Under the pieces are notes generated by a model. It saw nothing but the letters and a program-made list of their open reading frames with translations, searched no databases and was not told the origin of the DNA. This document shows positions 1 to 13,600 of a stretch of DNA of 64,000 bases, piece by piece. The number at the start of each line of letters is the position of its first letter. Positions within the stretch are counted from its first letter, which is position 1. The DNA comes from Dastarcus helophoroides. Taxonomy: Eukaryota; Arthropoda; Insecta; Coleoptera; Bothrideridae. Location: assembly GCA_028583605.1 (NCBI GenBank), contig CM053328.1, positions 14,195,107 through 14,259,106 on the forward strand, given 5' to 3'. A program made the translations under genes and the position numbers.

Positions 1-900
1 TTTAGAAACGATTTATTTATCTAAGCGCGCAAGGTCTACGCCACCCGAAATTTTATCACAGCATTCGAAGTAGATCGAGCTTTTGAAGTTTTGACGGTGA
101 CGGGTATTTATTATTGCGCTGCCAATCGAATTACAGAGAGATTTTTAACCGATACGTTAAGCTTAGTTGATACGAGTTGTTTTTGCTTCAGCTTGTGAAA
201 CAAAAAACTTTGTACAAAATATTTCAAGCTATTTCTTGTAGTATTAAAGGCATGAATAAACACGATGGTGCTGAAAATGTTCCAATTGCTTTCCACAATT
301 TTTCCGCGGTAACGATATACGATGTATTTTTCCATACTTTAAAAAAGCCGAAATGTTCCCAGAAGTGCACTTCAGCGTATCAATGCAAGTGCAAAATAAT
401 GCTTAAGATGTATCTAAATATACTCGAGTCGCTTTGAAAATTTACGGAAAATTCGATCGTAAAATGCGTAATGGGCTAATAAAGCTTTATATTTCTACTG
501 CCACTCGAGTTCCATTTTATCGACTTCGGGCAAAATCTAATGCGAGATTCTTGATGGAAGCGGATAGTGACGCTAAAATTTATATGCAAAAAACTCTATT
601 TATCGCACATCTAGAACTGGAATAGTTCGCTTTAGTGGCATCATCAAGAATCTTTACATTTTCGCAGCATGTATTGAAAGGGCCATTAAACATCGTCTGC
701 AGATTCTAAAATGTGAACGATTGAAATATTCTGTACATTACCATTTTTGAGGCACAATTTATTGTCTAAACCTATTATGCTCTGGAAGGACTGCAAGTAG
801 GGGGTAAATATAAATAAAAATTTCGCAAAACTGCACTTATAAAAGCCAACAAGATGATTCTCTGGAAAAATTCTACATAACAAAGAATATCAGGGTTTAG
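1..900. other. No gene recognised
   Basis: Mixed composition with only short open frames on both strands, none with a domain I know. It lies downstream of gene A and could hold its distal flank or old transposon sequence. Confidence 0.3.
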
Positions 901-904
901 AAGT

Positions 905-1235
905 TCTAAAAAAAGTCCCGATAAACAGAAGTTCTCAATGCATGAAACTGGACTTCACAGAAATTTGCTGCCTTTGACTATCTCGTTTTTCTTAAAGAGA
1001 TCAGAACCATTAACTCTTGCAAACATTTTCTGTTTAAGGAAAAAAGAGATAAGTCACCAACCATCCATTTATCTTCAGAGTCTGGAGACACTCATCAATT
1101 AGATGAACTGTTTTCACTGAATGGTATTCAATATGTGTTTTGGGCTGAATTGCAGACATAAGACTAATATTCTAGTGTAGTACTACAGCTTTGTTCTTAT
1201 CTGAGGTTAATACAAGAAGTTAAAGAGATGTGAAG
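905..1235 (-). mobile_element. LINE 3'-terminal fragment, decayed
   Basis: Minus-strand translation in broken frames resembles the post-RT C-terminus of the LINE copies at 11270-11770 and 27469-27745 (phrases around LQTLKINGWLVTYL and ARVNGSDLF, with sequence equivalent to QPKTHIEYHS). It lies just downstream of gene A. Confidence 0.45.
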
Positions 1236-1394
1236 AATATCTGAACTGTAAAAACGCCAGGTTTTGAAAGGCGGATTATATTCCAAACTAAATAATTAGC
1301 TATCTATTAAAAACTTTTTCAATATTATAGTAAAAATTCGTTAATCATAGCAGTAAGTAGTTAACAATAGCAATAAATAGTGATATCAAGAGAC

Positions 1395-1661
1395 CTATAT
1401 GGAGCTAGTTCTCCTGTAAGCAGTCTGGAAAAGCTCCTGTTTGTACTCCTCTTCAATTCGTAATGCCGTTTGCAGTCGTTGTTCTGCGTAGAACTGCATT
1501 TTTTCTAATACCTCAGGGCACTGGCTAAAGCACTCCTTGAACACCTTCTTGTCCAAACGTAACAATTCGGTGATTTCCAACGCGATGAAACTGACGACCC
1601 TCTTGCATTTGAACAACAAAGATAGTTCCCCAAAATACTGGCCGTCTTCTAAGTGATCAAT
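1395..1661 (-). CDS. Gene A exon 8: second half of CNBD and C-terminus
   Basis: 267 nt including stop TAG, equal to gene B exon 8. Acceptor TTTTATAG|ATTGATC. It carries the phosphate-binding cassette YFGELSLL followed by KCKRVVSF. Gly-Glu and the Arg are kept, but the Thr-Ala after the Arg is Val-Val. C-helix and tail end in RRTSSI. Confidence 0.88.
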   Translation of the reverse strand: MDHLEDGQYFGELSLLFKCKRVVSFIALEITELLRLDKKVFKECFSQCPEVLEKMQFYAEQRLQTALRIEEEYKQELFQTAYRRTSSI

Positions 1662-4600
1662 CTATAAAATAAAACAGTTGATAAAAAACAATTTCGAAAG
1701 CTTCACGTCATTGCTTATGCTTTACAATGTATTTACAGGTGTTCGTCTTTTATACCTATATGATCGTCAGACTACTATTTGAATGTGGATTAGTTCGCGA
1801 TATATCCAGCGATGGTAATAAAAGTCAAATAACATTTAAACGTTTGATTAATTAAATCCTTTTATCTTTTAATTGCCTTTTATTTATTTACTGTTTTTAT
1901 ACTCATTCGGAGTCATTCGGACACAATACCTTGGAGAGCTACAGTGGATTTATCGGCCATTTTTCAGGTTTTTAGTAGTGAAATTTACTGTTTTTTTAAT
2001 TTCCTTGACTGTTTTTGTCTGCATTGCCTTCGTCGTTAGTAATGCGCAATTGCAATCACTAGGACTCACGAGAGGCCTCCTAAACAAGTGAAGAATGGTA
2101 AAGTGTCCATTTAGTAACGGTTTCTTGACTTTTTTGGTCGTGGACCACTTTCAAAATTCCAAAAATCTCATGGGCCTTCTTTGAAGAATTGTAGAAGTTA
2201 AAAATAAAAAAATAAGAAAATTTAATAATACAATATCTTGTGTAACAATCACTTAGTAAAAAAGTTGCTGCTGCCTGATTATCTTGAATTGAGGAGTTGT
2301 TTTAAACAACACAGGCGTCTGTTATGTTCAATCGATTACAATGTTTATTTTAATTAGTAATAAAAACCAAAAACTATGATTTACAGTCACAATCTCGAAA
2401 TGTTAATTGTCATCTAAAAATATCGAGTCTCTTCGAAATTTCACATTTTTCTGAAAATTCTGATTTTTGTTTAATAATTTCGACACTAAATTTTAACTTT
2501 ATATTATAAATTTTGTAAATAGAATTGAAAATAGAAAAAAGATAAAAAGTTTTACCGAAAAATCAAAATTTTAAGAAAAACAATCAAAAAATGCAGAATT
2601 TAAACAAGTATTGAGAAAAAAGTAGAAATTAAACACTCAAGATCTCTAATATTTTTCTTTAATTTTTTTCAGAAAAAAGTTTTTCTTTGCTAAATTTTAA
2701 TTTTGATTATAACATTTTTTTATCTTTAAATTTTCGGGAATAAAATTAATTTCATTTCAAGGTTTGAATTCAAAAATTACAGTTTAGGCCTGAAATATTA
2801 TGTCTCCAGGAAAACGTTGAAATTAAGAAATAAGAAGGTTTCCAACAAAAAAATATTTGAACATTTAAGATAAATGCAATGGTAGTGGTCACTTTAATGA
2901 CGAATTTCTACTCTTTTGTGTATACCTTTTAAAAATTTAGAATGTTTGAGCATCTTCAAATTATCTGACTTTCATTGACCTTATTTACTCACGTTGTTGT
3001 GTTTAAATAGTCAATTGGTTTTATAAAAAAAATAAAAACACCATTTTTGGAATTCGTGAAATGCATCGGTAGTGGTCAGAAAATTTTTAGTAATGGGCAC
3101 TTGTTTGTTCCGGTAGTGGGCACATTTTGTTAAATGGAAAAACAATGATTAATGACAATTCTGCAATGCAAGAGGTTATTTAAAATAAACTTTTGATATT
3201 ATCGATGCGTGAAAAAGACTAAACCTTCTTTGAAACTTCTAATTAATTGCCAAATACAAAGGGAGATTTGCAAATCACAACTTTTTCACTGTTTTAAGAT
3301 GTTTGCGTCACTTTCATATTTTTCTGGAACTTTTTAGTAGCAAAATAAAATACAAAAACAAAGCTTTAACTTAATCCCTTTCAGAAGTGCCATTTAGACT
3401 AAGAGACTTATCTGAGCTGTCTGCTGCGAAGAAGCCCTTATCTGGCTCTTTGCTTTAAAATCATTTTCCGACTCATCGTACTTGTTTTTTTTTATTTGCA
3501 GCTCTTTCAGTTTTTTCTTTTTACTTCTTTCCGCTTCTGTAACTTGTGTTTGTGTTTTTCTTTTTCTTGGAAGTTACTTCTCTAGGCAAATTCTTTTTTA
3601 TCGTGTTTCTTTAACCTAATATCAGCTTTTCTGATTTTTTAATCTGCAATTTTGAGCTTTGTCTTCATAGTACCATTATTATTGCGTTGCTGTCACTACT
3701 AGGGGTATCACTTCCTTTGGTAAACTTTTCTTTTTTTTTATTGAGTTCACCAGTCACACCAACACTTACTTAAATGCTCTCAACGACTTCTGTAGACGCC
3801 CCGAAGTGCTTGGCTCATTACTGAAGGATAATCATGTATTTGACATGCTAGCTTATTAACCTGTTCTGCTTTTGGCTCTTGTACTTCTTGCATCTGGAGA
3901 ACGTACCTGAGCTTTCTGTGGCAAAAGATCAAGTTATGGTTAAGTTTTCCGCAATCCTTTCCGAGATCGACGGATTTATTTTCCATAATTTCTTAAATTA
4001 TGATGACCATTAGTGAAAGAATTTTCTATTTTTTAATCACTGACCACATGTTGAAAGCTGTCTCAAACTTGCGCTTTAGTTACAGGAAACCCAGCCTATG
4101 CCATTGACAGAATCAATTTCCTTAAACAACGCCAAGTGTCAAAGTCGGTTCCACTTTTCCCTCAATTCGGTATTATTTTTTTCTAAACTTTCGTAATGGA
4201 GTATACGTGACAACATAAGTTGAATTACCTACTTATCTAACACCTTGCAGGGCATTTTCCATAGTTTCATGCGAATAATTGCAAAATCTTGGCCTCTTTT
4301 CTATATTATCTGTGTTCTCTAGAAAAAAGTAAACAAATGGACAAGACGTTAGCAGACTACAAAATAACTTGACGTGTATCTCTGCGGATTACAATGACTT
4401 TACACATTGTAAACAGTTAAATATTTGGCAAGTGTGAAGAGAAAAACACCACACCCACTACTGATTTCCGTGCTCAAAATCAAATAAGGTAGAAACGAGG
4501 TGTGCTTACTTAACAAATTGTCACTAGTTCCTCCCCCCTACTCCCCTTCAAAAGTGTTCTTGCAAAACCCCAAAAGTATCAGTACTGGGCAAGACACACA

Positions 4601-7600
4601 TTAAAACAATATCAAATTAAATTATGCGCATATGGATCCAAATAGAGCATGATGTCCCCTGCTGATGATCAAAACATTGCTCCAAGCTCCTTATCCAATA
4701 TAGGAAATATTAGTGCAGTGCGTCACACACCTTATGCATTACCACAGTTTAGGTATGCTTAAAGTGCCCCTGATCCAAGGTGAAAGTTGTAGTTCTACCC
4801 GTTAAAATAGGAAGACTTATGGAACAAAATCGCGTTGGTTTGAATGTTATGCATAACTTTCAAAGTTGAAAGTGCCCTCTACCGGTGCTTTTACCTTAGT
4901 TTAGAATAAAAAACCAAAATTTCCAGAAATTTTAGCATATAATTTGGATCCTACTTTTCAAATTTATAAACATTGATATTTCTAAAAACAAAAAAACAGG
5001 TCAAAGGAAAAAATGACGAAACTAAGATTTTAAATTCAAAATGGTTGCTTTTCTTTGGATGGATTTTTTTTTAAATCAGGTGTTTTAAGAGAAATTTTAA
5101 ATATATTCTTGCGTGGACACCCTGTACAAAATTTCAAAAAATTCCAAACAAATTTGCCATTTTGGATTAAAAGGCAAAATAGGGCAATTCAAGACCAACA
5201 TTAAGAAAAATAAGTCAAAGCAAAAATCTTTTCTTTTTCTTTTTAAAATTACTCTTCAATCTCGGAATTTCGAGAAAAAAAACAAAAATGTGAAAAAAAA
5301 CATTTTTTTTCGTAAATGTTAGATATTATTCTTGTCAACGTAATGGTGTGAAATATTCTAAAAAATTACCCAACGTACAATCAATTTAGGTTTGATTAAT
5401 CAAGGAATATTCTATTATCACAGTTTTTCAATTAATCATTGCCATTCTCATACCTCTTTGCCTGTTGGTGTGATTATAGCGACGGTGCCGCTGGCCAAAA
5501 AATACATGCACCGACCGCTCGTGTTGGCTTTAATGATAATGTCGTTGGGGAGGTATATCTCCTGCTTCAGATGGGAGAGGATGTGGCAAAGAACTTTCGT
5601 GGGCAGTTCAGAAAACAATTCTATCTGCTGGATAATTTGCTTGGACGAGTGGAAGTTGACTTCGCGCCTGAGGCTGTCTGAAATATACCAAAAATTAATT
5701 TATTGTTTTTAGAGTGTTTAATCATCGAATGCAGACTTAGATTGGATTCTCACTGGGGGCACTGTAACAATTTTGATTTCAAGCATACCTTAAAATGGTG
5801 ACCCCTTCAAAGATGTAAGATTCGTAAGTTAAACGAAAATGCGTCTGAGACTTACTCCAAAGTTTATTATTTATTATTATTTCTCCATGGCCGATATTCT
5901 GTTGCTGTAAAGCTTTAGCTTGTGGTGGGGATTACAAAGTTGTCCAAACATTATTGTGTGACGATCAAGACCACTGAGTGCTCATTTTATATATGTGGTA
6001 CCCAACCATCCTTCCGAGTAAAATTACAAGTACAAAATATGATCCGAGTCATATACCTCAATTCATATGAGACAACGAAAAATAAAGAACTACGCTACAA
6101 GGTAAATGTTGCTCGCCAGTTACGAATTGGGCACCACTGATCTAATTGTAAGATTTAGTCGGAAAACATTTGAAAGATTTTGAATTTTATAATCATAGTC
6201 GCTGACGAAATTTGAACAAACGCATCTAACATTTAGCGTGGTTGACAATACGTTAGGTGAGAAAGAATGTCGGAGAAAAATTCTGTTCGTTGGATTAATT
6301 TAAAGTTAACTTTGTGTTTTATACACGATATGACATAAAATCACTGGAAAAGCAATATCTCAGAATTCAACTTGCAGAGGACCTTGGTGGGCACTTCGGA
6401 GAACAATTTATTCCTTGTAAAACTGACAAGGATAACTCAAAGCTGATTTGCCTTCTGAAACAGGCGGACTCGTCCCAACAACTTTATCTAAATATTATTT
6501 AGCTATCAGCATGTCAACAAGATAAACAAGACTTGAAAACTTTTGGAGGTAAAATGTAGCTGAACACATTTAAAGTCATCTCCAGTACAAATTGAAACTC
6601 AGCGGCCACAATACGATAAATAAATGAAAATGCGACGGTGTTCATTTTTCCGAGAACGCGAAAATGGTTGACGTTTCAATTTAAGTTAGCGGCACCACCT
6701 CGGGGTCCAATCTTACGACTCGGTCAACATCCAGTTTGATATTGGTTCAATATTTCACTTGCAATTTTATATTACGCCAAGTTCTTTGTGTTGTGCTGAG
6801 ATGACACATGTTTTATACATTGAAGGCTTGACCCGAGCCGGAAACCCCGGAGGGGGAGCAAAACTACAAAAGAAGGACGCTTCAGGACGATACCTAACTG
6901 GTGCTTTGAAGAGCAAATTTTTCATTTTTTGTAAAAGCAGGGGATGTAATAATGGGCCCTGTCTACTAGTAAAACTTGACCATTTAAGGGAGTGATAGAC
7001 TAACAATGTTGGATGAATTGCATGTCTCTTAAAAAAACTGAAGTGAGCGCTGTCGCCTACTACAAACACATTTATTTAAACAAGTTCCTTAATTGAGAAG
7101 TTCGTGTGACAGAATAAGTAATTCGAGAAATATAACCAAAACAGTGCAGTAACAGTGCAGTAATTTTTTTTTCAAAAAAAGCCAATTTTAAAAACTAAAA
7201 ATTAGGATAGATCGCTCTCAAAGAATTTCTGTTTTTTTCCCTTTTATGAGGGAAACATTAGAAGCTTTTTTAATAAAACAGTTTTTATTGTCCAATCAAT
7301 TTTAAAAAATAAATAGGTGATTGACATACTGATGTATTAGGATTCAAAGTTTGGGTACTAAAATCCGATTAATGCACCAGTGCCAACAAGTAGACTAGTT
7401 ACTTGTTCTTTACTTTAAACGTTATCTATAGAAACATGTTAAAACCGCGTATTACAGACCAACGGGATCTAATAATATGATTCGAAAACTCTGAATCTAA
7501 TAAAAAATGCCCACCCAACCTATTAATTTGTGCATTAGAGTATTAAAATTCCCGGAGCTTTTTCAAAGTGACTGTTCTGTTTCCAAGCGCAAGCAGGTCA

Positions 7601-10600
7601 ACTGTTGATAGTTATTTTGTTACCTATGATCTACTACTATGCGTCTTCGCATTCATACAAAACTGTACTATGCAGTGTAGATCGTATTTTATCTGCAAAA
7701 GTAAATGAATGTTTAGTTTAAATTTTAGATCCGCTGATCTGTTCTGATCTTCTTCGAATGCATTTTTGTAGTGCATTTATGTAAATACTTCTTTTGCTCA
7801 TTAAACATTTAACATTTGTGGAAATCGGTTTTATGATAAAGGGTTAATTTCATTCATTAGATGCCTTTGTTGAACTTTAAAATAACGTTTCCCCCAAGTC
7901 AATTAAAATCACATTCATCTAACATTTTTCACAAAAAATGAATTTTTTCTGAGATTTCTAATTTTTTTCTAATTTTCGTCGTTTTATTGAAACATAACTT
8001 GGGCATTTTGGAACAAAATTTAATATTTGAGTTAAAGTTAAGAGAAAATAAAACTTTAAATTTTTGAAAAGAAGTGATTCCAGACCATAATATTTAAAAA
8101 AAAGTTTAATTTTCGTATTTTTCTCCAAATTTCGAAATTTTCCCGAAAAAAGTTTCCTCGAAATTTTGACTTTAATCTAAGACTGTAGATTTTTATCTTA
8201 AAAGTCTATTTTTTTTAAGTTTTAGGTTGTGTTTCTAAATTTTGACTATAATTTTGTAATGTTGTTAACAATAATTTTATTTTACTCGCAAAATTTCGGA
8301 AATTAAATAAAAAAATTTTTATCACAGAAAGTTATATTTTAAAGTGGACATTAAGTGAATAAAAACAAAAAAAGATATTTTTTTATTGTCATTTTATAAT
8401 GGTAAACTTTTATTTTTCCATATTTTTAACTTGTTCTCAAAACTTCGACCTCTTTCGCGTAATTTCGAGTTTAATCGCGGATTTTTGAACTTAACTGTTA
8501 AATTTTGACCTCGTACACAACATTTTTAAAAGTGCTGCTAAATGACTTTAACTTAAAATGAAACTAAGACGTTAATTTAGAAACTTGAAGAAGAAAATTT
8601 CTAGAGACTAAAATATATCTACATTTTTTTTGCTTTTTTATCAAATTATAATTTGTTTAAACTTAAATCCGTATTAAAAAAGAGACATTTTAAAAGCACT
8701 GGAAATTTCTAAACAAATTTGGAAGGTTCGGAAACTTTCCCGTGACTTACACAGTTTTGTCGAAATTTTCAGTTTAAACACCAGAAATTCATTTTTCCTT
8801 AAAATTTTAACCCCAAAATGTTAAAAATCCCGCCTCGTATAAATGTCGAGAAAAATCTCCTAATTTAAAAACAAAATTTTTCTAGAACCTTTGGTGTTTT
8901 AAATTTGGAGTTAACATATCTAATTATTTAGACTTAAAATTTCGACTTTAATCTCGAAATTTCATTTTTTCTGCTTTACATAAAAGAAGAATGAAAATAT
9001 GTTATTTTTTAAATTAAAATGTAATATTGAAGCTCGAATTTTAAAATTCACCATTTAATATTAAAGAAGTAAACTGGAAAAGTCGAAATATCTAAATAAA
9101 AGTTTCAATTGAAATTTAAATGTTTCGGCAGTTTTCTCATAATTTTCAAATTAAATCTACTTCATTAAGAACTACAAACTCAACAAATAAATGTTGTTAA
9201 AAATGCCGATATTTTTCTTCATATAATTATCAATAGCTTTCCAGCATTCATAGACTAAAATTAAAATCAAAATCTGAAGAAAAATTTTGTTTATATTTTA
9301 TTCACTTGCAAAGGGTAACCCTTTTATTATGCCTTTAAAGGACTGTTAGTAGGATGATGAAATAAATATATATGGTGATAAACTGCCTCTTTAAAAAAAG
9401 ACAGGTGGTAATTTTCGATGAAAATTCCAATCGTTAACGAATTCTAGAGCTTGGAAGTTCTATCGGCAAATGCTAAGAAACAGAAAGGCAAAAGTAAACG
9501 AAATTATAATGATTAACACAATCAATAACAAAGAATGGAAGAAACACTTTGAAAATCTGTACAAAGAAGAAGAAGACGGCCAAGCGCACCTTACAACAAC
9601 AAGATTGAAGTGACGAGAAAGTGGATATCACAACAGATGGCATTGAATGCATAGTGAAAACATTAAATAAAAGAAAAGCTCCCGGAAACAATAATATAAA
9701 AAACGAAACCCCAAAATATGGTGGGAAGTATCTTACAGAATAGCTAACAAAATGTTTTAACATAATAAAGGAAAAGGGAAAAGTATCTGTAGACTGGAAA
9801 ACTAGCATTACTGTGTCTATGTTTCAAAAAAGTGATAAAAGCAATCTTGAAAACTAAAGAGGGATGATCTTGCTGAACACGACGCAAAAGTTACTAATCA
9901 AAGAAATACTAGAAAAAATCCAACTACAGTTAATCATTAACGAAGAACAACAAGGATTTTGCCAAAATAGATCCACCAATGATGCCATATTTATTATCCG
10001 TGAAGTATTCAATAAAGCGATCTAATTTAATGCGCCAGCCTTTATGTGCTTTGTTGACTTACAAAAGGCATTTCATCGAATAAAACTACATGACGTGATT
10101 GCAATATTGTAAGAAAAGAAAGTACCAAAACGCTGATAACTTTAATAGAAGACCTAAACACGAAACTAAATCCAAAATAAAAACATGGCCGGTATCTAAA
10201 GAAATCAAATGCAGTATTGGTGGTTTTCTAAGCCCAACACTTTTTAATCTAATTATGAACAAACTCATAGACAGCGTAAAAACCATGAATAGGTATAAAA
10301 CGGGAAAATACAACCTGATTATTTTGTATTATGCTGAGAATGCGGTGCTAATCTCGTACACTGAAGACAACCTACAGAAAATAATCTTTGAATTTGCAAA
10401 TACTGTTAAAACATATAATATGCTAATATCTACAAAAGAGACAATATCGTTAGTTATCTCAAAAGAGTCTGTACGAAGCAAATTGGAAATATGTAATATA
10501 ATAATTGGACAAGTGATGTCCTTTACGTATTTGGGAGTAGAAATATCGAGTACTCGAAATAACTGCAGGGAAATCAAACAACAAGTTATGAAAGCAGAAA

Positions 10601-13600
10601 GAGTATCTGGGTACCTAACAAATGTCAGCTAGTAGAATAAATACCTTACAACAGAGAGTAAAGTTAGAATATAAAAGAGCTTAAACAATACAACAAAAGT
10701 TGTTCTAACGCGTTTCGAGAGCCAAAGAAAGACTCTCTGAAGATGACAGCTTGGCAGTCGAACGCGTTAGAGCAACGTTTGTTGTGTTTTTTAATCTTTT
10801 TTGTTTTAGGGGACAAGTTATGTATTTTAATTTTTGAAGATAACTAAGGACCAGTCCGTTCCACCAAAAACTATAAAACTTTGATAAGACCAATAATGAC
10901 GCATACGGCAGAAACAAGAGCCGACAAAAGCAAAATGAAACAACTAATGCGAACAACAGAAATGAATACTCTAAGAACAATAGTGGCGAAAACATGAATA
11001 GTTAGAGTAAGGAACCAAGACCTGACGGAAGAATGCGGTATGAGAGACGCAGTAAGATTTGCCAGAGCAAAAAAAAGAGAATGAACTGAACCTTTTCAAA
11101 TAGCGGAAGACGGCAGATTGACAAGAAGAGCAAGAGATTAAAAACCAGCCGGAAAAAAAACCCTGAAAGACCCCTAAAAAGATGGAAAGAAAGTTGGATC
11201 TCCACCTCCACTGAGACGCATGAGCCTGAAGAAAAACAGGTTTTGACCTAAAATAAAAAAAGCAGAAGAAGTTTTATAGTAAAAGAAGTTTCCATAGACA
11301 GAAGTCCTCACTGTGCCAAGCTGGACCATCCAGAAATGTTTTGTCTTTGACTGTTTTGTAGTCTCCAAGAATGCTATATCTGTCAGGGGATCAGACATAT
11401 CTACAAGCATTTTTCATGAAAGTATTTGCAGAAAAGAGGTAAATCACTAACCATTTGCCTGTGTTTCAGTGATCCGAGGGAACGTTTGATTTCTTATCAT
11501 AAATTAGGCAAATCGCTTTTCTTTAAATTGAATTCAAAACAGCCAAAGTGTGCTTTGGGGTTAAAGTCCAAGCATCAGAATAGTATTCTAGTGTTGGGCC
11601 AACTTGAGCCTTGCAAAGAGTGAGCAACTGATGAGATGTAAAGTAATTTTTAGTTCTAAAAAGAAAGCCCAGCTTCTAAGAGGTGAACTTGGCAATAGCG
11701 TGCACATGGTGGTTCCAAGAGACATTAGTGCTTGCCTTAACTCTTAAGATAGACATCTACATCATAATTTATTTAAACGATTACGAACACTTCAAGAACT
11801 AAGTTTCGTTTCATTTTCTTTAAAACTTCGTTTCAAATAAAGCCAGTAGATTTATAGCAAACTGTCTCAGAAAAACGAGTTAACGACGATCAGTTTCTGC
11901 AATAATTATCCTGGGACCGTGTTTTTTTCGGCACATTTTTAACAGTTTTATGTCCACTAAAGATATGAATTGCGTTAAACAGGTACACTTTTATTCAACC
12001 AATTTAATGCCCCTGGTGATGCAATTTAACGTGACTTCTCTTATTTTTATTGCAAGCTTTCTATAAACACATCTTTTCTAGTTACTAATATAATACAATT
12101 ACAGCACAACAAACGGCGATTTAGCTAACAGATTAACAAAATTTGATGGAAAAGTAGCAAAAAAAACAAAATAAATATCTGTTTGAATTCTCAGATTAAA
12201 TTAAATGTTTCCAATTAGTTTACCCAAAAAAATAAAGATAGTATCGCAAAAATGTTTATAGTTTTTTTTTGTAATTTAATGTTTTAAAATAAAATCCTAT
12301 ACCTTAACTTAACATTATATTAACGGTATTCCAATGTATAAATTAAGATATTGTTGCGCGTTTTCGGTTCGAATGATTAACACTTGGTGAATTGTAACCA
12401 CTTTATTTCAAAACCGAACTCGGATCACTACAATCGTAATTTACTAACGCTGTTTATTTAACTAACTTATTCATTGACTTGAAACTAATATTAGGGAAAG
12501 CTGACCGCCTCATATAGGTCCCGCTTCGGGTTCTAGAAAAAAGAATCAGATAAGACTTATCGTTTGCCGACATTTCTGGAACGCTTATCAGCCATTTGAT
12601 TTATTATCGCGGCCGCTTCCCCCTATCAAATTTTCTAGAAAATTCCTAACCAAATTTTATAATTACATTTTGGTTCACTGCCTCCCCCTTAAGACTGATC
12701 GTCCCGATCAGTTCCAATCAGTCACTTTTCCACTAAATTTGCACAGTCTGATGGGGTGTACCACTTTCATCTTGGTCCTGGGGCTACGTTGGATCCTGTA
12801 TACCAAGTCGTTGATCCTCTTCAGCACTTTATACGGTGCATTCCAAGATGGGGTAAACTTTGGCAACACTCCTTTCCTCCGCTGAGGGTTGTATAGCCAT
12901 ACCAATTCGCTCTCACTAAAACCACCATGGTTGGCGTTTAGGCCATATCTTGTTTTCATTAGGTCCGTCGCCAAGTTGATCTTCGTCCGTTTTCGAATCT
13001 TCTCCAGGACGTTTGATTATACACCTCCCACAAAACCTGTGGAATCTTTTCCTGAGGCACCATCAAATGCAAGTTGACACGCTTTTTATCCGCGCTTTCC
13101 CATGCCCTTTTCAGAACCCCGTCTTCTATCTGAAGGGATTTCCATTGAACCCACAAATTCTTAAGAGCTGGACTTCTGTCGGAAACTTCTTGCCATTTGT
13201 GTCTATCTTGAGCATCTTTTCATTCCAACATGGGTCCGATATCAGCGTCCCTCTTCTGTAGCTCCCGAAAATCTTCAAGAGTCCATCTATCTTCTGGCTG
13301 GACAGACGTGACCCTTATATTCAGGATGTCCTCATGGTCCTTAACTCGTCTGTAGTGTTTGTAATCCCTACAATTGTAACATGTTATGCTTCTGTTGGAT
13401 CTGCTTTTAAAAGCTCTTAGGAATTCTGGAATGCTCGCGTCAATTTTCTTCATGTTAGCGCTTATGTTTGCGTTTATTTCTTTCATGTTAGCGTTTATGT
13501 TTGCGTTTATTTTCTTCGTGTTAACGCTTATGAGATTCGCGGGATCAGGATCGTTCGCGACCTCTTCGATGTCGGTCTTCCCTATTCTGCGTGACACCAC

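Larger units (their letters stand above)
9430..11265 (+). pseudogene. LINE reverse transcriptase, decayed and interrupted
   Basis: Plus-strand frames read in order: EWKKHFENLY, KAPG, a long RT stretch with GFCQNRSTNDAI and CFVDLQKAFH, then an open frame 10099-10632 with GGFLSPTLFNLIMNKLID, the catalytic box degraded to YYAENAVL (normally YADD), and SFTYLGVEISS. The post-RT part resumes at about 10865 (RPIMTHTAET, RVRNQDLTEECGMRD, EDGRLTRRARD). Stops and frameshifts abound. A Penelope-type terminus is inserted between the two parts. Dead non-LTR element inside gene A intron 6. Confidence 0.82.

Noticed and set aside
5392..5712. Two plus-strand frames of 80-106 codons
   Set aside because: They are antisense to gene A exon 7, which has the family motifs and splice sites.
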